Below, one piece after another: positions 26,789 to 34,216 of a stretch of DNA of 34,216 bases (within the stretch, counting starts at the first letter, position 1; each line of letters begins with the position of its first letter). This DNA is from Bacillota bacterium. Its GTDB lineage: Bacteria > Bacillota > Dethiobacteria > DTU022 > PWGO01. Both the position numbers and the translations under genes were made by a program. The notes beneath the pieces are model-generated. The model worked only from the letters and a program-made list of their open reading frames with translations. It was not told where the DNA came from and ran no database searches. The DNA lies in NCBI GenBank assembly GCA_012518215.1, contig JAAYSV010000038.1, forward strand, positions 1 to 34,216. Direction: 5' to 3'.

Positions 26789-27766
26789 GTGAGGGTACTC
26801 TGCTGCGGGCTGATTGTATGTGACATCTTGATCAAACCCGTTTCGCACAGGACGTTGCGCGTGGACACCTCCACCGCCGAATCGATCAAAATGAGTGGCG
26901 GCGGCGATGCCCACAATGTGGCTGTCAATCTGGCCACCCTGGGGGTGAAAACCAGCCTCGTCGGCAGGATCGGCACCGACGAGCCGGGCAGGTGGCTGCT
27001 GGGCGGGATCAGATCTTCCGGCGTGGACGCCTCCCATCTTCTGTTGACGGATGAAGCAACTTCCACCAGTGCGGTGCTCATACGAGAAAACGGGGAAAGA
27101 AATTTTGTTTCCTGCAAGGGGGCCTGCCACAATCTGGCCGAGGGGGACATCCCCGATTCCATCCTCCATGAACACGATATCCTGTATGTCGGAAGCGCAT
27201 TTGATCTGCCGGGTCTGGACGGGGAGGGAATGGCCCGCCTGTTCGAGCGGGCGGATCGGGCCGGGATGCAGATTGTCCTGGATGTTACGGCGAACCCCTG
27301 CAAGCGGAACATGTATACACTGGCGCCTTCCCTGCGCCACGTGGATTTTTTCATGCCCAGCAGGCGCGAAGCCGCGGCCCTTTCCGGCAGAAGGAACATG
27401 AAAAAGGCGGCGGATTTCTTTCACGATCGGGGCCCCGGGACCGTGGCCATAAAGCTGGGGGGCGAGGGATCCCTGTTGTCACATGCAGGGGAGAAAAAAA
27501 TATTTCCCGCGCATGAAACCGCCGTTGTGGACACCACGGGAGCCGGAGATGCTTTTGTTTCCGGGTTTATCGCCGCCCATGTACGCGGGTTTTCCGTGGA
27601 TGATTGTGCAAAAATTGGCAATGCCGCCGGGGCGGTATGCATCGGCCACATGGGTGCTTCCGGCATGCTAACCGGCTTTGAAGCGCTTGCCGGGATGGCC
27701 GGTCTGGACATGATACGGCATGCTGCCAATCGGGAAGGAACGCAGCAACCCATCGATGGAAAATGA
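26789..27766 (+). CDS. PfkB-family carbohydrate kinase (325 aa)
   Basis: This is an ATP-dependent sugar kinase of the ribokinase/fructokinase superfamily. A longer frame goes back to TTG 26648, but the extra 47 residues are low-quality and the family opening begins at VRVLCCGLIVCDI, so GTG 26789 is chosen. AAGGA at 26771-26775 is the only nearby ribosome site and is rather far (13 nt). Visible motifs are the N-terminal substrate glycines (MSGGGDAHNVAVNLATLG, the family GGxxxN), the lid region TSTSAVLI, and the anion-hole/catalytic DTTGAGDAFVSGF with D254 as base. The substrate is unknown; as the neighbour of an aldose-ketose isomerase-like gene, a ketose is the first guess. A 166-bp gap separates it from the ROK gene. 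Confidence 0.85.
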   Translation: MRVLCCGLIVCDILIKPVSHRTLRVDTSTAESIKMSGGGDAHNVAVNLATLGVKTSLVGRIGTDEPGRWLLGGIRSSGVDASHLLLTDEATSTSAVLIRENGERNFVSCKGACHNLAEGDIPDSILHEHDILYVGSAFDLPGLDGEGMARLFERADRAGMQIVLDVTANPCKRNMYTLAPSLRHVDFFMPSRREAAALSGRRNMKKAADFFHDRGPGTVAIKLGGEGSLLSHAGEKKIFPAHETAVVDTTGAGDAFVSGFIAAHVRGFSVDDCAKIGNAAGAVCIGHMGASGMLTGFEALAGMAGLDMIRHAANREGTQQPIDGK

Positions 27767-27787
27767 GAATCGGGAAAGGAGAATGAT

Positions 27788-28903
27788 ATGGGACTGCAAA
27801 ATTTGCAATATCAGAAAAAATTTTTGAACCGGGAGGAGATGCTGCGTCACCTGCAGGAATTCCGCCTCGAAATCAAGCCGACGGTGGGGGTCTGGAGCCT
27901 GACGCCATCGGGAGGACGCTTTCATGAGCCTTACGGCGCGGAGGTGAGCATTCCGGAACGCATCAAGATGATCGGGGAGATGGCGGAGATAGGGGTCAGG
28001 GGCCTGGAAGCCCATTACGGCCCGGAAATCAACGAAGACAATCTGCATCTCTACAAACAGCTGGAGAAGGACACCGGTATCCGTATCTCGGGGATCGGCC
28101 CGCATACTTTTTACAACCGGGAATATGAATTCGGGACATTGTCCAATCCCGTCGCCCGTTACCGCGACCGTGCCACGGAGAAACTCATCCGGGTTCTGCG
28201 CCTGGTCAAGGAGGCGGATGCCGATGCCTGCGGACTTTGGCCGGGGATAGACGGATACACATACCCGTATGGCCATTTGTATTACCAGATGTGGGAGAAT
28301 TTCGAGGGTGCCCTTGCCGATGCCATGGACGAGGTGCCGGGGGTCATGGTGCGCATTGAAACCAAACCCTACGAACCGATACCGAACAACATCTATCGCA
28401 CCATCTCCGACGGGCTGATCCTTGCCCGGGATGTGGAGGCGCGCCTTTCCAACCCGGTGAACCGCAGGCTGCTCGAGCAGGGCTACTGCCTCGTCGGCAT
28501 GCAGCCGGAAATCGGGCATATCCGTATGGGCTACGAGGACACTCCCTGTGCATTCGCTCGTATATGCCGGGAAGGACGCATGTCCCACCCCCACTTCAAC
28601 AGTCAACCGCTCGGCAATTATGACCAGGACCTCAATGTCGGCGTTGTCGAATGGGATCAGGCCGAAGCGGGGTTGCTGGCCCTCAAGATGGCCGGTTTCA
28701 GGGAATATATTGGCATCGACATCAATCCCGAGAGGATGCCGATCCGCAAAGCCATGGAGATCAATATCCGTGTGCTGGAGATCATGAATGAAAGAATAAA
28801 CAATCTGCCCTATGAACGCATGCTGGATTGTTACTATTCTCCGGAGAAGAACCGCGGGGAGATGGAACTCATCCTGGCGGAGGGGATGCGCATCGGGCGT
28901 TGA
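27788..28903 (+). CDS. Xylose-isomerase-like TIM-barrel protein (371 aa)
   Basis: This is a predicted cytosolic sugar isomerase or epimerase, 21 bp after the kinase, with AAGGAG at 27776-27781. By eye it aligns to class I (actinobacterial-type) xylose/glucose isomerase. AHYGPE stands at the place of the catalytic HDDD, LWPGIDGYTYPYG at the WGGREG loop, IETKPYEP (E191, K193) at the EPKP motif, QPEIGH (E241, H244) at the NPEVGH motif, and YDQDLNVG (D279, D281) at the second metal site. The third metal-site residue, Asp of HIDLN in that family, appears to be His in HPHFN. Length is slightly below the family's ~385. Aldose-ketose conversion is likely. Whether xylose, glucose or another sugar is used cannot be told, so no gene symbol is given. 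Confidence 0.75.
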   Translation: MGLQNLQYQKKFLNREEMLRHLQEFRLEIKPTVGVWSLTPSGGRFHEPYGAEVSIPERIKMIGEMAEIGVRGLEAHYGPEINEDNLHLYKQLEKDTGIRISGIGPHTFYNREYEFGTLSNPVARYRDRATEKLIRVLRLVKEADADACGLWPGIDGYTYPYGHLYYQMWENFEGALADAMDEVPGVMVRIETKPYEPIPNNIYRTISDGLILARDVEARLSNPVNRRLLEQGYCLVGMQPEIGHIRMGYEDTPCAFARICREGRMSHPHFNSQPLGNYDQDLNVGVVEWDQAEAGLLALKMAGFREYIGIDINPERMPIRKAMEINIRVLEIMNERINNLPYERMLDCYYSPEKNRGEMELILAEGMRIGR

Positions 28904-28923
28904 ACGGCGCATCGGCATCGAGT

Positions 28924-28971
28924 GCAGAAAAATAACTTCTGCTGAAAACGGCCAGCTTTGCTTTTTGGCCG
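28924..28971 (+). promoter_or_regulatory. Two adjacent hairpins between the isomerase-like and ribokinase genes
   Basis: GCAGAA-7nt-TTCTGC (28924-28942) and CGGCCA-11nt-TGGCCG (28949-28971) lie in the 110-bp intercistronic gap. Neither has a T tract right after it, so processing, stabilisation or a regulator site is as likely as termination. Confidence 0.35.
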
Positions 28972-29013
28972 CTCATCGCCATATTTTCACGCCGGAACGG
29001 AGGCGTTGCATTG

Positions 29014-29928
29014 ATGAACAGAATCTGTGTGGTTGGAAGCCTCAACATGGATATGGCAATATCCACGCCAAGAATTCCCCTTGTCGGGGAGACGATCCTC
29101 GGAAGCGGTTTCATGACCGTCCCCGGGGGAAAGGGGGCCAATCAGGCCGTCGCTGCTGCCCGCCTGGGCGGAGACGTCAGCATGGTCGGCTGTGTCGGTG
29201 ATGACCCTTACGGGTGTGAACTCCTGGGCAACCTCGAAAGCGCCGGCGTGGAAACGGACAGTGTCAGCATCATCCACGAGGGGCATACGGGGGTAGCCGT
29301 GATCGTCGTGGGTAAAGATGGTGATAACTTCATCATCGTTGACCAGGGTGCGAATCTGCATCTGAACACGGAAAGACTGGACAGATACAGATACGTCATG
29401 GAAAAAAGCAATCTGTTGATGCTCCAGCTTGAAATTCCTTCGGGAACGGTCGAATATGCCGTTGATATCGCCGCACGATCGGGCGTGCCGGTATTTCTGG
29501 ATCCTGCTCCGGCAGCACCGCTCGGCGAGGAACTGCTTTCGAGAATCGATATCTTGACCCCCAATGAAAGTGAAACTGCCATGTTGGTGGGTTTTCCCAT
29601 CGATTCGATCGACGATGCCGGGCGTGCCGCGGCGCTCCTGCATGGCCGTGGAGTGATGCAGGTGGCGGTGACCCTGGGGGACAAGGGCGTCGTTTACAAT
29701 TGCGGGGATAGTATCGTGCACAGGCCGGCCTTCAAGGTCGAGGCGGTGGATACCACGGCGGCGGGGGATGTCTTCTCCGGCGCACTGGCCGTCTCGCTGG
29801 CGGAGGGGAGCAATATCGACGAGGCCGTGGAATGGGCCGCCGCTTCCGCTGCCCTGGCGGTAACCAGAAAAGGCGCGCAGACTTCGATTCCCGATGTTGG
29901 GGAGGTAAGAAAATTCCTTTCCGGGTGA
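29014..29928 (+). CDS. rbsK: Ribokinase-like PfkB kinase (304 aa)
   Basis: This is closest to ribokinase, which makes ribose 5-phosphate from ribose and ATP. The family landmarks are complete: VVGSLNMDM (substrate-contacting NxD), PGGKGANQAVAAARLGG, the MVGCVGDDPYG stretch, LDPAPAAPL, TPNESE (TPNExE) and DTTAAGDVFSGALAV with catalytic D252. ATG 29014 is chosen with GGAGG at 28999-29003; TTG one codon earlier is possible. It is a different paralogue from the kinase three genes upstream, having the ribokinase-type GGKGAN rather than GGGDAHN. No rbsABC or rbsD is near, so a related pentose or ketose may be the substrate. The symporter follows after 56 bp. Confidence 0.85.
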   Translation: MNRICVVGSLNMDMAISTPRIPLVGETILGSGFMTVPGGKGANQAVAAARLGGDVSMVGCVGDDPYGCELLGNLESAGVETDSVSIIHEGHTGVAVIVVGKDGDNFIIVDQGANLHLNTERLDRYRYVMEKSNLLMLQLEIPSGTVEYAVDIAARSGVPVFLDPAPAAPLGEELLSRIDILTPNESETAMLVGFPIDSIDDAGRAAALLHGRGVMQVAVTLGDKGVVYNCGDSIVHRPAFKVEAVDTTAAGDVFSGALAVSLAEGSNIDEAVEWAAASAALAVTRKGAQTSIPDVGEVRKFLSG

Positions 29929-29984
29929 CGCAGTTTGAAAAAAGTGATCCCGGGATCGATGCACAGCCACAAAGGAGGTATATC

Positions 29985-31457
29985 ATGAAGGACCTGAAAA
30001 CCAAATTGAGTTACGGGAGCGGGGACATATACGGGGGGGGTGCTCTGCTGATATTCAGCCTGCTCTACATGAATTATCTCGTGCTGGTAGAGAACATACC
30101 CGTTGTTTTTGTGACCACGATCATCCTCATTGGCAAGATCTGGGACGCGATAACTGACCCCCTCGTCGGCAGGATCTCTGACAGGACCCGTTCGCGGTTC
30201 GGAAGAAGGCGGCTATATTTTCTCATAGGTATACTGCCCGTGATGCTTTCCTTTGTGATGCTCTTCCATTCTTTCGGCATCGAGGGCGAGACCGCCAGGG
30301 TGATCTACCATGGATTTGCATATATATTTTTCGGCACCGCTCTTACCATCGTCATGGTTCCCTACAACGCCATCCTCTCCGACATGACCTCCGATTATGA
30401 TGAAAGAACCTCGTTCATGCTTGTCAGGATGGTCATGTCCGGCGGGGCAGCCCTTGTCTGCGCCGTGGTTCCCAGCCTCATCATCAAGAGCGTCGGGGGA
30501 GAAATCAACGGCCCCGCCCAGAAAAACGGCTACCTGGTGATGGCAGCCATCTTTGCCGTCATCTTCGGTGCATGCTGGCTCTCCACTTTTCTGGGCACAA
30601 AAGAACGGGAGGATCTTCCCGAACCGGAGAAAATAACCCTGTTTGACTCCTTCTCCGTTTTTGGATGCAAGCCCTACCGCAATTTCCTCGGTATCTTCCT
30701 GACCTACCAGATTGCCATTGATCTTGTGCTGGCCATATTCATCTTTTACGTCGACCTGGTCATCCTGAAATACAACCACTACGAGCTTCTCATCGGCACC
30801 CTGCTCGTTTCACAGCTGGTCCTTCTGGGGCTGCAAGGCCGGCTCGCCAGAAAAAAGGGCAAGGTCTTTCCTCTCTTTGTAGGCTTCCCCATCTGGATAA
30901 TCACCGCGATCCTGTTCATCTTTGTGAACAGGAGCACCCCCATCCCGGTGCTGATACTCTTCGCCGTCCTGATCGCCGTGGGCGCATCGGCCGGAAATCT
31001 TGTCACCTGGACCATGTTGACGGACATCTTTGATCTTGACGAGATCGTTACGGGCAAGAGGAGGGAAGGACTGTACAGCGGCATGACCACGTTTTTGAGA
31101 AAAGTTGCCAGCGGTGTGGCCATATTCATTCTGGGGGTGGGGTTGAATATGCTTGGTTTTGACCAGAACCAGTACAATCTTCTGCGAAGCTCCGCTGCCG
31201 AATTTGATCATTCCGCCTACGCCGGGATGGCCGTGGTTGCCGGTGTGAAATGGATGTTCATCCTGATACCCATCATCTTGCTCTCGATCTGCCTCATCTT
31301 TGCTTTCAACAACAAGGTCAGCAAGCGGCGTTTCGATGCTGTGCTCAAGGGAATAGAGAACCTGAAGGAAAAAGGCGACCTGTCCGCCCTTTCTGCCGAG
31401 GAAATCGCCGACATCGAGACGGCAACGGGGGTAAAAAGCAATCTTCTCTACCGATAG
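29985..31457 (+). CDS. GPH-family glycoside:cation symporter (490 aa)
   Basis: This is an MFS-fold carrier of the MelB/XynP/YicJ type that brings glycosides or oligosaccharides in with Na+ or H+. The start is ATG 29985 after a full AAAGGAGGT at 29971-29979; an in-frame upstream extension into rbsK is rejected. Family motifs are KLSYGSGDIYGGG at the N terminus, the cation/substrate loop GKIWDAITDPLVGRISDRTR with the two Asp, and RFGRRRLYFLIG, then about twelve helices and MLTDIFDLDEIVTGKRREGLYSG between helices 10 and 11. A soluble tail of ~45 residues (VLKGIENLKEKGDLSALSAE) is usual. It is the last gene of the sugar operon and presumably imports the substrate of the GH13 enzyme. Confidence 0.9.
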   Translation: MKDLKTKLSYGSGDIYGGGALLIFSLLYMNYLVLVENIPVVFVTTIILIGKIWDAITDPLVGRISDRTRSRFGRRRLYFLIGILPVMLSFVMLFHSFGIEGETARVIYHGFAYIFFGTALTIVMVPYNAILSDMTSDYDERTSFMLVRMVMSGGAALVCAVVPSLIIKSVGGEINGPAQKNGYLVMAAIFAVIFGACWLSTFLGTKEREDLPEPEKITLFDSFSVFGCKPYRNFLGIFLTYQIAIDLVLAIFIFYVDLVILKYNHYELLIGTLLVSQLVLLGLQGRLARKKGKVFPLFVGFPIWIITAILFIFVNRSTPIPVLILFAVLIAVGASAGNLVTWTMLTDIFDLDEIVTGKRREGLYSGMTTFLRKVASGVAIFILGVGLNMLGFDQNQYNLLRSSAAEFDHSAYAGMAVVAGVKWMFILIPIILLSICLIFAFNNKVSKRRFDAVLKGIENLKEKGDLSALSAEEIADIETATGVKSNLLYR

Positions 31458-31518
31458 GGTAGCGGCTGCCTGCCGTCCCTCGACCCATGGGGCTGTACCG
31501 ACAGAAGCGGGACGGCAA

Positions 31519-31555
31519 AATCGGGGTCACATGGCCTGCAACAGGCAACCCGATT
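31519..31555 (-). terminator. Weak terminator-like structure for the ABC operon
   Basis: Read on the minus strand, a 7-bp outer stem AATCGGG/CCCGATT encloses an inner GCCTG/CAGGC hairpin, and the outer stem runs into four T. It lies 26 bp past the permease stop, between the two convergent operons. Confidence 0.35.
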
Positions 31556-31580
31556 GAATGGAACGGAACCCGAAGCGGGA

Positions 31581-32405
31581 TCAGGCGATGGAACGGCGGA
31601 ACTGGCGAGCGGCCACCAGTGACATCACGGCGGCGAAGATCAGCATGGCCAGGATCCCCTTTCCGATCGAAGCCGACCAGAGCCCAATCCCGACAAGCTC
31701 GCGCAGTGGCCCCACCGCATAGGAAAGCGGGTTCCAGCGGGCAATGGCCTGCAACCAATCCGGCATCGCCTCCACCGGGAACATGGCATTGCTGGCAAAC
31801 ATCAGGGGCATGGTCAGGAAATTGACGAGGACCATGAGGGTTTCGTGGGAATGTATTACCGCCCCCAGCGACAACGAAATGCCGGAGACCCCGAAGCTGA
31901 AAAGAAAAACGATGACCACGATCAGGAGAAAACCGATGGGCCCGCTGGCAATGCGGACGCCGAGAAACATGGCAATGATGGCAATAATGGTCACTTGCAT
32001 TATGCTTTGAATAGCGGCGGCCAGCATCTTGCCCATGGGGATCGCTGCCCGGGAAATGGGGGCGGCCAGCATCTTGTTCAGGTACCCGAAACGCCGATCC
32101 CAGACCACACTCATCCCGCCGAAGATGCTGCCAAAAAGGGAAGTCATGACCATGATCCCCGGGGTCATGAAGACCAGGTAATTATCGACGCCGATCATTT
32201 TTGCCGCAAACGGATTGCTGGTCAATCCGGTCAGAGCATTGCCCATGAAGAGAAGCCAGATCAACGGTTGGATCACCGTCATCAGAATACGGGCTTTCTG
32301 GCCGAAAAATTTTTTCAGCTCGCGCCAGCATACCCAGTAGATATCGCCAAGCCGCAGCCCGGCCGCAATATTTCCGGTTTTGTTGATTTCTGTTTCCGCC
32401 TTCAT
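31581..32405 (-). CDS. ABC-2 type transporter permease (DrrB-like, 274 aa)
   Basis: This is the membrane half of an exporter of the daunorubicin/nodulation-factor type (DrrB/NodJ). A cytosolic N terminus with WRELKKFF precedes six helices. The family signatures are visible: QPLIWLLFMG in helix 1, YLVFMTPGIMVMTSLFGSIFGGMS, the RRFGYLNKMLAAPISR loop that docks on the ATPase, and MPLMFASNAMFPVEAMPDWL with WNPLSYAV near the C terminus. ATG overlaps the ATPase stop as ATGA, and AGGAGGG lies within the ATPase end, so translation is coupled. The cargo is unknown: drugs, lipids and glycans are all carried by this family. Confidence 0.9.
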   Translation of the reverse strand: MKAETEINKTGNIAAGLRLGDIYWVCWRELKKFFGQKARILMTVIQPLIWLLFMGNALTGLTSNPFAAKMIGVDNYLVFMTPGIMVMTSLFGSIFGGMSVVWDRRFGYLNKMLAAPISRAAIPMGKMLAAAIQSIMQVTIIAIIAMFLGVRIASGPIGFLLIVVIVFLFSFGVSGISLSLGAVIHSHETLMVLVNFLTMPLMFASNAMFPVEAMPDWLQAIARWNPLSYAVGPLRELVGIGLWSASIGKGILAMLIFAAVMSLVAARQFRRSIA

Positions 32406-33439
32406 CTGCGTGCCCTCCTCATGGCAAACATCTGTTTGTAAACTGCCTCCCTGTTTCCCCCTGCCTCGTCACGCAGCCCCCTGCCGGTATGGGACAGATA
32501 AACATCATCCAGCGTGGGTCTCTTGAGGGTGACAGATTCAATCTTCACCCCGTTGTCCTGGGCCACCTCGAAAATCTGCGGCAGAAGAAAATCACCGTTC
32601 CGGGCCACAACAATATGCTCCTCCTTGCTGCGCTGCGAAATTTCCTTGACATCTGGCAGCGCTTGCAGTGCCGCCAGTGTGGATGCGGCTGCCGTCTGGG
32701 GAGCATCGGCCAGACGGAAGAAGATCACATCGCCGCCAAGCTGGTCTTTCAAGGTTCCGGGTGTGTCGATGGCCTTGATCACGCCGCGGTCAATGATGGC
32801 AATGCGGTCACAGAGAGCATCGGCCTCGTCCATGTAATGGGTCGTCAGAAAGATGGTCATCGCGTTTTCATTGCGCAGCCGCTCGATATAGTGCCAGATC
32901 TCGTGACGCGTCTGGATATCCAGGCCCAGGGTGGGCTCGTCCAGAAAAAGTACGCTGGGGCGGTGGATCAGGCCGCAGGCGATATCCAGCCGTTTCCGCA
33001 TTCCGCCCGAATAAAATTCCACGCGATCACGGGCACGGTCGCCCAGGCCCACCAGCTTCAGCACCTCGTTGATACGGCTGGCAACCTGTGATCCGGGGAT
33101 ATGGTAAAACCGTGCCTGCAGAACCAGGTTCTCATACCCGGTCAGATTGTCGTCCACGGCCAGCTCTTGAGAAACATACCCCAACTGGGTGCGCACGCGG
33201 TAGGAATCCTTGACAATATCGAGCCCGTTCACGACGGCACTGCCGCCTGTGGGGCTGATCAGCGTTGTCAACATCATGATCGTTGTCGATTTGCCGGCTC
33301 CATTGGGCCCCAGAAAGCCGAAGATCTCCCCGCGTTCGATCCGGAAGGAGATCTTTTTGACGGCTTCGATCCCGCCGCGGTATGTTTTCTGCAGGTCGGT
33401 AACCACAATGGCCGGGTCAGCTTTTTCTGTTGATTTCAT
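32402..33439 (-). CDS. ABC transporter ATP-binding protein (DrrA-like, 345 aa)
   Basis: This is the ATPase partner of the ABC-2 permease; it powers export. Motifs by residue are Walker A GPNGAGKS (44-51), Q-loop Q91, signature YSGGMRKRLDIA (143-154), Walker B VLFLDEP (162-168), D-loop GLD and switch His H200 (TTHYMDEADAL). A ~110-residue C-terminal domain (~235-330, with VKIESVTLKRPTLDDVYLSHTGR) is the DrrA-type extension, which carries the GREEVFLxLT-like helix. GGGAGG precedes the start by 9 nt. It is first in a two-gene operon with its own predicted promoter. Confidence 0.92.
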   Translation of the reverse strand: MKSTEKADPAIVVTDLQKTYRGGIEAVKKISFRIERGEIFGFLGPNGAGKSTTIMMLTTLISPTGGSAVVNGLDIVKDSYRVRTQLGYVSQELAVDDNLTGYENLVLQARFYHIPGSQVASRINEVLKLVGLGDRARDRVEFYSGGMRKRLDIACGLIHRPSVLFLDEPTLGLDIQTRHEIWHYIERLRNENAMTIFLTTHYMDEADALCDRIAIIDRGVIKAIDTPGTLKDQLGGDVIFFRLADAPQTAAASTLAALQALPDVKEISQRSKEEHIVVARNGDFLLPQIFEVAQDNGVKIESVTLKRPTLDDVYLSHTGRGLRDEAGGNREAVYKQMFAMRRARR

Positions 33440-33613
33440 CGTCAGCCGCCTCCCGGTTATATTGCCAATGCTCGATTGGCCTGTTATGACTTTACCCGAT
33501 CAATGACATCATGGAAGCTGTACTGATCATGCAGTATGCAGAGATTCTGTTTCAGTTGCCGCCGGATTCTGGCGGGTGATCGGCTATATTTCACTCTGCT
33601 ATGGCATTGAAAC

Positions 33614-33642
33614 ATCTTAAAGCATATCGGTGTGCTTGTCAA
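33614..33642 (-). promoter_or_regulatory. Putative sigma-A promoter of the ABC exporter operon
   Basis: On the minus strand a consensus -35 TTGACA (33642-33637), 17-bp spacer and TAAGAT (33619-33614, four of six bases) are present. This implies a long leader of about 165 nt before the ATPase start. No regulator gene is adjacent. Bases 33650-33800 hold nothing recognisable. Confidence 0.4.
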
Positions 33643-33812
33643 TGTGCAGAACGTATTTTGGGGGGCGTTGTTGTCCCGGTCGGCAGGCGCAATAGCCCTG
33701 GCGGAACCCGATGCCCCGGCGGTAATCAGGCATGTGCTCATTGAGACAATTGTTTCGTAGGAGAAAGTGAGTGGTCAAGATTCTTCAGCGCCTGCGGCGA
33801 CCTCTCCCCCTC

Positions 33813-33923
33813 CCTGTCATTCCGAGCAGGTGTTCTGCATTACACAGGCATCATGCTGTTATACAAAGCTTGCAGGGACGCCGCCCCTGGTCGGTGGGAA
33901 AGCGCAGCGTGGAATCTGACAGG
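33813..33923 (-). repeat. Gamma repeat unit, copy 6
   Basis: This 111-bp unit runs from CCTGTCATTCC to GGAATCTGACAGG, giving the clearest example of near-perfect inverted ends (CCTGTC-ATTCC with an AG insertion on one side). Confidence 0.8.
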
Positions 33924-34216
33924 TAATACACTGTCGCATCACGTCGGCAGTCCCGTTTCGCTTCCTCGCCTTCACCGGCTATGGCAACCATTCACTCTAT
34001 GTCGCTTACGCCAACATATCCGTACGGGAAAAAGACAGAAGCCCAGGAACCAGTTTATGGCGATGGTAAGGTGTGTACGAGGAGGGGATTCTTCGGTCGC
34101 CCCAAAAAACAGGGCTCCCTCAGAATGACAGGTACTACACTGTCACATCACGTCGGCAGTCCCGTTTCGCTTCCTCGCCTTCACCGGCTATGGCAACCAT
34201 TCACTCTATGTCGCTG
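33813..34216 (-). repeat. Fourth intergenic repeat array, running off the window end
   Basis: In minus orientation, gamma at 33813-33923 joins directly to an alpha end, with an alpha head at 34084-34091 and a further alpha from 34092 to the window end. The TGACAGG landmarks at 33917 and 34126 are 209 bp apart, the alpha period. Confidence 0.85.

Noticed and set aside
25672-27399. Minus-strand frame of 575 codons across the ROK and PfkB genes
   Set aside because: It is antisense to two well-recognised genes, has no domain and no ribosome site; such frames are common at high GC.
31471-31517. Inverted repeat TGCCGTCCC/GGGACGGCA after the symporter as its terminator
   Set aside because: The loop is 29 nt and no T tract follows on the + strand, so it is too weak to call.
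33484-33741. Minus-strand frame of 85 codons upstream of the ABC operon
   Set aside because: It spans the predicted promoter, has no ribosome site and its sequence resembles no protein.

Overview
The window most resembles an uncultured Gram-positive (Bacillota, Clostridia-like) genome of fairly high GC. The reasons are the strong AAGGAGG-type ribosome sites, occasional GTG/TTG starts, a ComEC competence channel, a ROK regulator in a sugar operon, secreted proteins with N-terminal dockerin pairs, and an actinorhodin/daunorubicin-type (DrrAB-like) ABC pair. The taxonomic assignment is inference only. No rRNA, tRNA, CRISPR array, phage or transposase gene was found.

Layout. (1) 1-850: intergenic repeat array, + orientation. 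(2) 964-7965: a 2333-residue secreted, acidic, modular surface protein with dockerin pair, Ig-like domains, six tandem ~126-residue modules and three ~170-residue modules. (3) 8172-9130: the same repeat family in - orientation. (4) 9281-12265: a second dockerin-bearing secreted protein, with InlB-like B repeats and many GLUG motifs, ended by a good terminator. (5) 12373-13029 (-): multi-pass membrane protein of unknown family. (6) 13494-19909 (+): comEC, a GT4 glycosyltransferase, and a sugar-nucleotide pyrophosphorylase fused to a degenerate phosphoglucomutase-like half. (7) 20022-20760: repeat array in + orientation. (8) 20860-23324: membrane-anchored EEP-superfamily phosphodiesterase/nuclease and an APC amino-acid permease. 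(9) 23725-31457: six-gene sugar operon (GH13 glucosidase, ROK regulator, PfkB kinase, xylose-isomerase-like protein, ribokinase, GPH symporter). (10) 31581-33439 (-): two-gene ABC-2 exporter. (11) 33813-34216: repeat array in - orientation, running off the window.

How it fits together. The sugar cluster looks like a self-contained uptake-hydrolysis-isomerisation-phosphorylation route. The GPH carrier would import a glycoside, the GH13 enzyme would split it, the isomerase-like protein would convert an aldose to a ketose, and the two PfkB kinases would phosphorylate the products, with the ROK protein as local repressor. The GH13 protein keeps its catalytic Asp-Glu-Asp but has lost the family's near-invariant Asn-His of region I, so its activity may be unusual.

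The four intergenic arrays are built from three recurring units (about 209, 208 and 111-117 bp; called alpha, beta and gamma here). Their orientation alternates +, -, +, -, so each block of genes is bounded by inverted copies. These arrays and the sugar cluster are the two most interesting parts of the window.
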